Origin: a virus
Direction: 5' to 3' (one strand)
DNA: 64,000 nt
Virus record (IMG/VR): IMGVR_UViG_3300035661_000018
Span: 1 to 64,000 of that record
The notes beneath the pieces were generated by a model that did not search any database, was not told the DNA's origin, and saw nothing but the letters and a program-made list of their open reading frames with translations. Each line of letters begins with the position of its first letter. Within the stretch, counting starts at the first letter, position 1. Position numbers and translations under genes: made by a program. Below are positions 13,451 through 21,273 of this stretch, in pieces.

Positions 13451-14422
13451 TTATGGGTGGAGTTTCTTCAGTAGTGCATCTTGTTGCGGCTCTGACAGAA
13501 GCGTCAGGTGTGTTGTTTGTATTTTTGTGCCATTGATGTACAGGTAATTTTGTCCGGTGCCGCCACCTCGGTCATACTTGTACCACACCACAGTATCGGT
13601 GGGGTTGACACCAATAAAGTTCAGACATGAAGTTGGTGTGTAGTTCGCCGCATACAATGTATCGATTTCCGGAATGCCATTACGCTTCAGCGCTGCATTG
13701 ATCGTTAAGAATGTGTCCAGTGACGGTGTAGAGAACGGGAACTTGTAAGGATCACCCGCGTATCGCTGATTGGCAAATAAATGGTATGGGTTCTTCAGCT
13801 TAGACGTACCCGTATCAATTGTGACGGGCACTTTTCCTGGAGGAATCGTGTTACCTCCAGCAAAGTCAGGGGCCCATCCAGACTTTGCTGCTGCACCTTG
13901 TTTAGCTGCTTGTTTAGCTGCCTTTTGCTGCTTACGCAGAGCATTGCACCGATCGTGTAGGTCGTGATACAACGCCAATTCTGGCACTTGTTGGCGAACT
14001 AGGTTAACTACCCCTTCGATCCTCCGCTGTAAGTCGCCGGACAGTTTGCTGAAGGACGGATAAATCTGAGCGACCGATCCTCGGATCCAGAGGGGAAGAT
14101 TCACGCTAGCAACCGAGATTAACAACAATGGAAAAAAGGCGGCACCACCGTATTTGTCGTTAATACGACGATTGATTCTTGTGATCATATCATTGATGAC
14201 CCCAAGGTGTAGCTTTGTGTGGTGATTCAAAGCACGCTTGATTTCTTCCAGGCGGTGCAGGTCAGACGACGTCTCCCATCCTGTTGTGTCAGGTAGTTCT
14301 GTGTGAAATAGTGCTAAATCCGACCATTCGTCGCGATAAACACGACCGAACAAAGAACTGGGATCGCGAGGATCCTCCGCAAATGGATTGTTTGTCTCGA
14401 TCAAGTACGTTAGGAAGTTCAT
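13451..14422 (-). CDS. late protein, NPFAE family with C-terminal beta domain
   Basis: A 323-residue protein starting MNFLTYLIETNNPFAEDP. The middle is helical; a KQQKAAKQAAKQG linker leads to a C-terminal domain with NAALKRNGIPEIDTLY shared with the neighbours at 14.4 and 16.7 kb. The ATG overlaps the previous TGA. The three proteins look like diverged paralogues. Probable internal or structural virion protein; function unknown. Confidence 0.8.
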   Translation of the reverse strand: MNFLTYLIETNNPFAEDPRDPSSLFGRVYRDEWSDLALFHTELPDTTGWETSSDLHRLEEIKRALNHHTKLHLGVINDMITRINRRINDKYGGAAFFPLLLISVASVNLPLWIRGSVAQIYPSFSKLSGDLQRRIEGVVNLVRQQVPELALYHDLHDRCNALRKQQKAAKQAAKQGAAAKSGWAPDFAGGNTIPPGKVPVTIDTGTSKLKNPYHLFANQRYAGDPYKFPFSTPSLDTFLTINAALKRNGIPEIDTLYAANYTPTSCLNFIGVNPTDTVVWYKYDRGGGTGQNYLYINGTKIQTTHLTLLSEPQQDALLKKLHP

Positions 14423-15309
14423 GGAACATACGCCTTGAGAGCTTGATCTTGAGCAGCAGTTCCTGCACCAAAGAATTGACGAGCGTCAACTCGCTGACCA
14501 CTCACGTACACGTTATGACGATATAGCGTGCCACTAGCGATCTTCTCCCACACAATTGAGTTACGACCGCCGGAATTACCACAACCACCGCCAATGATCG
14601 TGAAACTAGTGTTTGAGGTTCGGCCGTAGTTCTGTGAGAAATATGTGGTCGCAGATGCGTATGTTGTGTGAAGTTCGGGAATACTGTTGCGTTTGAGAGC
14701 AGCATTCAACTCATCAAACAGAGCGCCAGCCAATGTCGAGTACGGATACGTGTTCGCATCGCCAGCGTATCGTTCTATGTTGCTTTCAAAATACGCATTC
14801 TTCAACCGGCGGTGATACACATCAATTTCCTCAGGAACATCCGCTTCATCGATCGTATTGCCAAGGTCGAACGCCTCTTGCCTTGCAGATGCCTTAGTTT
14901 GCCTTTGCGCCATCGAAGCCTCGCTCTTACGTTGGTTGATTTCTTGTGTGTGATTCTGGTACGTAGTTCGCAGTTGATCTCGATGGACCTTAACATTGCT
15001 TAAGGCTCGGTATGCATTGCGGATGCGTGGATCCGCATCCTTTCGAACGGCGTAGTTGCCAAATTGATCGTATTGGTTCTCTTTCTCAGACGGGACACTC
15101 CACGAAGATAGTATCGTTCCCGCTGGAGGGACCAGTTGTTGGACAATAGCATTGGCTTTAGCCTCATAGTGATCATACGCCGCCTGAGCCTCAGCCGTCG
15201 CAACCCGCAGCTCTTCGTTGTACTTCTTCTCACTCTTGGCGCGAGGGAGTTCTTCAAACGGGTTTAACGCAGGTGTGCGTGCTTCAATGACGATCTGTGT
15301 GAGTTTCAT
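14419..15309 (-). CDS. late protein, NPFEELP family, first gene of leftward operon
   Basis: The start is set at 15309 (MKLTQIVIEARTPALNPFEELP), 22 bases past a late promoter; the longer ORF would run through the promoter. VIEA closely resembles the T4 internal-protein targeting end (FIxEA). A coiled-coil middle is followed by the C-terminal domain with NAALKRNSIPELHTTY and a Gly-rich stretch. About 296 residues. Confidence 0.8.
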   Translation of the reverse strand: MKLTQIVIEARTPALNPFEELPRAKSEKKYNEELRVATAEAQAAYDHYEAKANAIVQQLVPPAGTILSSWSVPSEKENQYDQFGNYAVRKDADPRIRNAYRALSNVKVHRDQLRTTYQNHTQEINQRKSEASMAQRQTKASARQEAFDLGNTIDEADVPEEIDVYHRRLKNAYFESNIERYAGDANTYPYSTLAGALFDELNAALKRNSIPELHTTYASATTYFSQNYGRTSNTSFTIIGGGCGNSGGRNSIVWEKIASGTLYRHNVYVSGQRVDARQFFGAGTAAQDQALKAYVP

Positions 15310-15331
15310 GGTGTTGAGCCTTTGGATCCGA

Positions 15332-15339
15332 TATTTATT
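15332..15339 (-). promoter_or_regulatory. T4-type late promoter (leftward)
   Basis: AATAAATA on the minus strand before the three-gene leftward operon. Confidence 0.7.
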
Positions 15340-15376
15340 GCTACGCGTTGCTAAGGCTCGGGTATTTGCTGTAGCG

Positions 15377-15384
15377 TATAAATA
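15377..15384 (+). promoter_or_regulatory. consensus late promoter (rightward)
   Basis: Exact TATAAATA, 27 bases before ATG 15411; divergent with the 15332 promoter. Confidence 0.8.
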
Positions 15385-15410
15385 TGGGACGAACCTCATG
15401 GGAGTCCTCA

Positions 15411-15626
15411 ATGAAGCTGACTGAACTACCTACAGCACCACAAGCTACCACAATTCAAACGCCCGTCCAAGTTGACGAGAGCGTTGAGGCGGCTGCGCCT
15501 CAAGATCTGCCAGGAATGTACGGCATCGATCCCAAGTCTGCTGAAGGTGTGACAATGCTTAAGCGTCTGAAGCGGATGCAGAAGACGGATCCAGCTTTGT
15601 ACGCTCGAATCATGAGCATGGATTGA
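15411..15626 (+). CDS. small late protein
   Basis: A 71-residue protein (MKLTELPTAPQATTIQTPVQ) with GGAG before the ATG and its own late promoter. The C-terminal half (GVTMLKRLKRMQKTDPALY) is a basic helix pair. Function unknown. Confidence 0.7.
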   Translation: MKLTELPTAPQATTIQTPVQVDESVEAAAPQDLPGMYGIDPKSAEGVTMLKRLKRMQKTDPALYARIMSMD

Positions 15627-15648
15627 GTGGAGGGATAAACTAGCGTCA

Positions 15649-15656
15649 CATAAATA
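15649..15656 (+). promoter_or_regulatory. T4-type late promoter
   Basis: CATAAATA, 34 bases before ATG 15690. Confidence 0.7.
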
Positions 15657-15689
15657 CGCGTTCAACACCACCTTGTGTAGGACACGATT

Positions 15690-16685
15690 ATGCGACTGTT
15701 AGATGTATCTAAGCTACTCGAAATGGCTGGCCCAGCCCAAACCTGCGGCAACTGCGGAGCTAGCCCAATCCACAAAACCCACAACTACAGCAAAGATGCA
15801 AATGGCGGCACCCGCTGGGCATGTCGCGGCGCAAACGTTCAAGCGTTCCAAGCTGCTGGCGGTAAGCCAACTCCCGATCCCGCTACTGGTCGGTATTTCT
15901 TTGTGCCCGCTACCGGCACTACACCTGCCGTAACCACTCCAGCTGCAGCACCCACAGCCGGTCCAGCATCATCCGCGACACCCGCAGCACCAAAAGCAGC
16001 AGTTCCTAAAGCAGCACCAAAGCCCGCTGCTACCCCTGCTCCGGCACCATCCAGTCCTGCTCGCCCCTTCCGTAAGCAGGCAGAAGAATGGCTAAAGAGT
16101 AAGAAGGTAGAAAACTTTACCTTTAACGCTGACGATTCCGTTGACGTTGATGATGACGTTACGTTCGCTGCACTCCGCTACACAACGCTGCCGATTAAGT
16201 TTGGCAAAGTTGCAGGCAACTTCTCTGTGGTTGGTAGCGCATTGACGTCATTCAAGAACTTCCCCGATCGCGTGGATGGTTCACTGTATGTGTCTGCCTC
16301 CCCAATCACCCACCTGGATGGCTGCACAACATCGATTGGTGAAGACTTCACGTTGAAAGACATGAAGGAATTGGAATCGATGGCTTCTGCGAAGCCTATT
16401 GAGGTTGGTGAAGACTTTAAGCTCAGCGCCCCACTGTTGAGCTCACTACCTGGCATCAACAAGTACATCAAGCGCGTTGGCGGCCGAGTCACCATTGAAA
16501 TGGAACTCAAGAGTCATGCTCTAGGTTTGATGGCAATCCGTGGTGTAAAAGAAGTTCAATTACAATACCAAAACCGCGCAGTCTCAGACATCATGAACAA
16601 GCACTTGAAGTCGGAAGATCGCGACATCAATGCGGCTCAAGAAGAAATGATTGACGCAGGCTTCACAGCCCTCGCTAAGATGTAA
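15690..16685 (+). CDS. late repeat protein with zinc site and Pro/Ala linker
   Basis: A 331-residue protein. MRLLDVSKLLEM carries an LLE site. Residues 17-50 hold CGNCGASPIHKTHNY, a likely zinc finger. A long Pro/Ala-rich linker (about residues 75-130) leads to a leucine-rich-repeat-like domain (LPIKFGKVAGNFSVVGS, LTSFKNFPDRVDGSLYV) ending DINAAQEEMIDAGFTALAKM. A shorter paralogue is at 49.5 kb and a broken one beside it. Likely virion-associated; function unknown. Confidence 0.75.
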   Translation: MRLLDVSKLLEMAGPAQTCGNCGASPIHKTHNYSKDANGGTRWACRGANVQAFQAAGGKPTPDPATGRYFFVPATGTTPAVTTPAAAPTAGPASSATPAAPKAAVPKAAPKPAATPAPAPSSPARPFRKQAEEWLKSKKVENFTFNADDSVDVDDDVTFAALRYTTLPIKFGKVAGNFSVVGSALTSFKNFPDRVDGSLYVSASPITHLDGCTTSIGEDFTLKDMKELESMASAKPIEVGEDFKLSAPLLSSLPGINKYIKRVGGRVTIEMELKSHALGLMAIRGVKEVQLQYQNRAVSDIMNKHLKSEDRDINAAQEEMIDAGFTALAKM

Positions 16686-16701
16686 CCTTAATGATTCAGA
16701 G

Positions 16702-17532
16702 TTACCTAGCGTGTCGCAAGTAACTCTGAATCACAGCAGCATCTCTCCACATAAACGTCTTCAAGGTCATCAGTTGACTACCAATGTAGACGTACGTTAC
16801 TATCGTACCACCGTGCTTGTCGCGCAAGATCAGGGCGTTCTTAGTTGTATTGCGGACCGCAAACACATACTCGCCCGTGTCTTTGAAGCTTGAGTATTGT
16901 TGGGTCAGGGTAGGCATGCCCTCAGCAACCAACAGCCTGTTTAACCTGTCAATACCAGCCTTAGCTTCTGTTGACATTAGACGTGTGTTAACCGATCCGT
17001 GGTATTGGCCGATTGAGCCACCCCAGTATGGGTTGGAGATATTTTGAGCCTTGATGCGTCCATTGAATATCGTTAAGGCTTTAGTCATTGTCGAATCAAC
17101 GGGCTGCTGCGGGACAGCTGTTGAGGCTCGCGTTTGAGCAGAGGTGACCTTCTTGTCGATGATTTCCTGCTTGCGCTTCTTTTTCAATTCTGATAAGCGC
17201 TTACTCAACTCTGCCAATTGTGTTGACACGCGTGCGTACGCCTTACAGGCGCGGACGATAGTGGGATCTGGTTGGTTGCCACGCGCGCATACGTAAGACA
17301 TGTACTGCGACAGGGGAAGTTTAACCAGGGGTGGTGTCAGCGTTGTCCACGACATCGCCAGTTGGTTTGGGTAGCGCTTCACCAAACGCTCTCGCATGTG
17401 CTGCTCTGCATGCGCTAGAGTTTGCCTCTCATCCTTAATCCGCGTGATGATTTTCTCCGTTTTGTTTGGAGTGTCATCCGGCAGTTCTGCGAACGGGTCG
17501 TTGGTTTCAATCAGGAATTGGAGTAGATTCAT
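16702..17532 (-). CDS. late protein, NDPFAELP family
   Basis: A 276-residue protein starting MNLLQFLIETNDPFAELPDD. It repeats the plan of the genes at 13.5 and 14.4 kb: targeting-like N-terminus, basic coiled coil (LSKRLSELKKKRKQEI), then a C-terminal domain opened by LNRLLVAEGMPTLTQQY. Single leftward late gene facing the 15.7 kb gene. Confidence 0.8.
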   Translation of the reverse strand: MNLLQFLIETNDPFAELPDDTPNKTEKIITRIKDERQTLAHAEQHMRERLVKRYPNQLAMSWTTLTPPLVKLPLSQYMSYVCARGNQPDPTIVRACKAYARVSTQLAELSKRLSELKKKRKQEIIDKKVTSAQTRASTAVPQQPVDSTMTKALTIFNGRIKAQNISNPYWGGSIGQYHGSVNTRLMSTEAKAGIDRLNRLLVAEGMPTLTQQYSSFKDTGEYVFAVRNTTKNALILRDKHGGTIVTYVYIGSQLMTLKTFMWRDAAVIQSYLRHAR

Positions 17533-17557
17533 GGTCAGGAGGCTTAGTGTGAGCAGG

Positions 17558-17565
17558 TATTTATC
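17558..17565 (-). promoter_or_regulatory. T4-type late promoter (leftward)
   Basis: GATAAATA on the minus strand before the 17532 start. Confidence 0.75.
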
Positions 17566-17591
17566 AAACCTGGCGCTGGACCGCCGTTGGT

Positions 17592-17599
17592 GATAAATA
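17592..17599 (+). promoter_or_regulatory. T4-type late promoter (rightward)
   Basis: GATAAATA, followed by GGAG and the 17629 ATG; divergent with the 17558 promoter. Confidence 0.75.
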
Positions 17600-17628
17600 G
17601 GAGATCAACTTGACTAACGGGATCTCGC

Positions 17629-20600
17629 ATGGCCAATCAACAAACAATGAAACTGACCCAAAAAGTGCTTCGTCATATGGAAGCTATGGCGTCAGGCAAT
17701 CAAGTCGGTAGCATCTTACTCGCAGGCGACCCAGGCATTGGTAAGACAACAATGATCTCTCTGCTTGCAGCGTTGCTCGGCATGAAGGCTGTGATCATTG
17801 AAATTCCGCACATCACTGAAGAACACTTGATCAACATCCCGTTCTTGGTGTTCAACTCTACGACCGGCGCAAAGACACACGGTTCCACAAACGTTGACAC
17901 AAACGTTGACACAAGCAAGATGTCAATGGTTCTGGCTGACTCGAACCTGTTTACTGCACTACAAAGCGCAAAGGCACTGTCAGATGCAGAGTACTTGACA
18001 TATATGTCAACAAAGGCTCCCCGTCACGTCCAGATGGTCTATCAACAGATGGGTGGCACTGCTGATAAGATTCCACCAGCGATTGCCCGTGCACGTAAGT
18101 CACACAGCACGATTTTGTTCCTCGACGAATACTACCGTATGACGTCCATGCGTATCCGCAACATCATGCGTGGTATCCTGAACGGTAACATCGGTATGCA
18201 CAAGATTCCAAAAAATGTGTACATCATGTACGCATCTAACATGCGCGATCCGCATGCTGGTCTGGAGGAAATCCCATCGAATCACCAATTCAACGTTGTT
18301 GAATTCAAGCCGCCAACCAAAGACGAATGGTTCATCTATCTCGCATCCACGTATGAGCACCACTCTCATATCCGCCTGAACGAGACTGTGATCCGTAAGT
18401 TTCAGAAGATTCTAAAGGATGAAGACATCAGCTATGATGACGTCAACGTTGGCGTCCGCACATCACCGCGTCGTTGGGAACAACTGATCACGTACATCAA
18501 CACGTCGATTCCCGTCAAAGATACGACAGAAGCTCGCGCTCTGCTGACAAACGTCAAGAACAACTTCATCCACTACCAAGAGGAAACGCACAGCAATCTC
18601 GCCGGCAAGGTGACGAAGGCAGTTGCGGAGCTAATCAAGGAAACGTCTGGTATTGACGTCAATGAAAAGGATACGCTAGAGCCACACGAATGGCGTACGG
18701 CTCTAGATCACGCAATCACTCAAATCATTCGTTCTGGTGGCGATCGGAAGCACATCCCCGTTGTTTCCGGCCCTCCAGGTATCGGTAAAGCTCAGCCACT
18801 GTATTCTAAAATCAAGACTCCAACGGGCTGGACCACGATGGGAGAGATCCGCGTTGGTGACGTATTAACTATGCCCAACGGAGATAAGGCACCTGTGAGT
18901 GCTGTATATCCTCAAGGGAGGAAAGAGATTTTCGAACTGACGTTTGCGGATGGTCGAAAGACGCATGCATGTGCTGAGCACCTATGGAACATTAAAAAAG
19001 ACCGTGAAAATAACTGGCAAACCGTTGACACGCATGAAATAGAACGCCTACTGAACACAACGAATCGTTGGGTGTACGTGCAGCTACCCGACAATACTGC
19101 CCCCCCTGTTGATGTTCCAATGGATCCATACTTGTTGGGTGTACTGTTGGGCGATGGTTCAATGACATCCCACACAATTAGCCTATCAACTGCCGATACA
19201 CAGATTCTTAGCAACGTAAATGATCTGCTGTCAGAAGGTTATAGTTTCAGGCACAGTAGCAACTACGATTATCGTCTGACTCGAGAGCGTGACTCGTATG
19301 AAATTGAACCTACGTGGAAGATGGCAGGAATGTATGAAAACGCGTATGTTCAAAAATTAAGTGCTCTTGGATTGCTCGGCAAGAGCAGCCTAGAGAAGTT
19401 TATTCCTAATGTATATAAGCAGGGATCGCGCGAACAAATTGAACAACTTCTGGCGGGATTAGTTGATACAGACGGATATGTGAACAAACAAGGCGCAATC
19501 TCTATCTCTACAAGCAGTCGTCAATTGGCTGAGGATATTCAATACATTGTTCGATCAATTGGTGGTATTGCGAAGATAGCGACAAAGTATCCAACTTACA
19601 CTTATCAAGGTGAAAGGAAAATTGGCAGTGTGGCATACACTGTGTCAATTCGCTATCCAACACCTCGCGCATTATCTCACCTCGATCGTAAGCTTGCTCG
19701 AATCCCCAACCACTATCAGTATAGCGATTTGAACCTTCGCGTAGTGTCTATCGATTCAATCGGGGAGGACGAAGCACAGTGCATCATGGTTGATCACCCC
19801 GAACATCTGTATATCACAGATGACTTTATCGTGACACACAACACATCCCAAGCATGGGAAATCGCCGAAAAGCACAACCTTCGTTTGATTGAAATTGACG
19901 TCAGTGAGTTGTTTGCTGACGACGCTGTCGGTATGCCGCTGCCAGGCGAACGCAACGGCAATCAGATCAAGGTGCAATTCTCCGCTCCCAAATTGTATAA
20001 GCAAATCATGGACATGATTGAGCGTAAGGATAAGGCGTACATTGATGAATTGTCGCAAGACCCTGAGGCGGATGCTCAGGCTGAGATTGCCAAGTACAAA
20101 AAGCAACCATTTAAGTATCTGATTCTGCTTGACGAATTGAACCGCGTTGACCAGAAGACGTTCAACTCCCTTCGCCGCGTGATCTTGGAAAAGAACTTTG
20201 GTGGTAAGGATGAAGAAACGGGTGAGGAATACAAGCTGCCTAAGTCCGCAATTGTGATTGGTGCTATCAATCCACACGGTGCTGGTACGGAAACACTGAC
20301 GCAACACTTCCGGGATGCAATTGACGTGATTCCTGCCAAGGGTTCGTGGGACGCGACAAAGTCGTGGCTGAAGGGTAAGAAGTTCGAGGGAATCACAGAT
20401 GACGTCCGTACGGTCGTTGAACAGCTGATGAATGCATTCGCAGATAAGTTTGCCGACAAGAGTGAAACACACGGTAAGCACCAGCGTGCGTTCAACCTCG
20501 ACATCAATGGCATGCCTCTGTACATCTCTCCTCGTGAGTACTCTGACATGCACGCAACTTTGATGCGTGAAATCAATGCACGATTCAAGTACCTACTGGA

Positions 20601-21273
20601 TGACCCCGACATCAAGGAATCGCAGATGCGTCCTGAGTTGGATGAGGCTGTGTATGAAGCGTTTGAAGACTCGCTGAACATGGTGTTCTACAAGCAGAAT
20701 GCTGACATGAAGGATGAATTCATGGCTAAGTTGCATTCATGGGTTACGCACCTGCCAGCAACAATGTATAATCAGTTGATCAAGAAGACAGCCTCAGGCA
20801 TTCACGCTCTGTCTAACGTCATGAGCAAGTACTTGGATGGATCAACAGATCTAGCCAAGATGCCCGACGACGTCCACATCGTTAACGCAAACAACACAAT
20901 TAACCATGCCCAGTTCATGGAAGAAATCAAGTCGGCACTAACGAACAAGATCGTTGATGACAGCACGGTTCAGAAGTACATTCTTGATGAAGTACACCCA
21001 CGCGTTCGGTTGCAGGGTGACGAAATCATTGCCGATGGTCCTGACACCTCCTTGCTAACCAACTTCTTCATGTCGTTGCTATACACACTGCACTTGCACG
21101 AGTACGCACACGACCGTCTGGCAGTCGTTGGTAAGGCACTGTCAACAATGATGTCAGACACACGTAAGCGTCTGATCAAGGACGGCAAGATCACAGAAGA
21201 TATTGCCGACGAAGCATCCACGTCTGTTGCTAACCTGCGCTCTGAATTGGTCGACGTAATTGAGGCTCTATAA
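17629..21273 (+). CDS. double MoxR-like AAA ATPase with intein
   Basis: A 1214-codon gene. Domain 1 has Walker A GDPGIGKT (residues 33-40) and Walker B TILFLDEYYR (near 162). Domain 2 has Walker A GPPGIGK at about 381-387, split by an intein exactly before the Thr, and Walker B ILLDELNR (near 831). Without the intein the protein is about 863 residues. It overlaps the start of a metallopeptidase-VWA gene; MoxR ATPases and VWA proteins work as chaperone pairs, so the two products probably act together. Late promoter upstream. Splicing is needed for domain 2 to bind ATP. Confidence 0.92.
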   Translation: MANQQTMKLTQKVLRHMEAMASGNQVGSILLAGDPGIGKTTMISLLAALLGMKAVIIEIPHITEEHLINIPFLVFNSTTGAKTHGSTNVDTNVDTSKMSMVLADSNLFTALQSAKALSDAEYLTYMSTKAPRHVQMVYQQMGGTADKIPPAIARARKSHSTILFLDEYYRMTSMRIRNIMRGILNGNIGMHKIPKNVYIMYASNMRDPHAGLEEIPSNHQFNVVEFKPPTKDEWFIYLASTYEHHSHIRLNETVIRKFQKILKDEDISYDDVNVGVRTSPRRWEQLITYINTSIPVKDTTEARALLTNVKNNFIHYQEETHSNLAGKVTKAVAELIKETSGIDVNEKDTLEPHEWRTALDHAITQIIRSGGDRKHIPVVSGPPGIGKAQPLYSKIKTPTGWTTMGEIRVGDVLTMPNGDKAPVSAVYPQGRKEIFELTFADGRKTHACAEHLWNIKKDRENNWQTVDTHEIERLLNTTNRWVYVQLPDNTAPPVDVPMDPYLLGVLLGDGSMTSHTISLSTADTQILSNVNDLLSEGYSFRHSSNYDYRLTRERDSYEIEPTWKMAGMYENAYVQKLSALGLLGKSSLEKFIPNVYKQGSREQIEQLLAGLVDTDGYVNKQGAISISTSSRQLAEDIQYIVRSIGGIAKIATKYPTYTYQGERKIGSVAYTVSIRYPTPRALSHLDRKLARIPNHYQYSDLNLRVVSIDSIGEDEAQCIMVDHPEHLYITDDFIVTHNTSQAWEIAEKHNLRLIEIDVSELFADDAVGMPLPGERNGNQIKVQFSAPKLYKQIMDMIERKDKAYIDELSQDPEADAQAEIAKYKKQPFKYLILLDELNRVDQKTFNSLRRVILEKNFGGKDEETGEEYKLPKSAIVIGAINPHGAGTETLTQHFRDAIDVIPAKGSWDATKSWLKGKKFEGITDDVRTVVEQLMNAFADKFADKSETHGKHQRAFNLDINGMPLYISPREYSDMHATLMREINARFKYLLDDPDIKESQMRPELDEAVYEAFEDSLNMVFYKQNADMKDEFMAKLHSWVTHLPATMYNQLIKKTASGIHALSNVMSKYLDGSTDLAKMPDDVHIVNANNTINHAQFMEEIKSALTNKIVDDSTVQKYILDEVHPRVRLQGDEIIADGPDTSLLTNFFMSLLYTLHLHEYAHDRLAVVGKALSTMMSDTRKRLIKDGKITEDIADEASTSVANLRSELVDVIEAL
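18790..19842 (+). mobile_element. intein with LAGLIDADG endonuclease in the second Walker A
   Basis: A 351-residue insert between GPPGIGK and TSQAWE. It starts with Ala, not Cys or Ser, and ends VTHN before +1 Thr. Two dodecapeptide motifs, LLGVLLGDGSM and LAGLVDTDGYV, mark a homing endonuclease. Trp in the B block (CAEHLWN), Cys in the F block (AQCIMVD) and Thr before the final His-Asn fit a class 3 intein, which splices from a Cys-linked intermediate. Confidence 0.93.
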
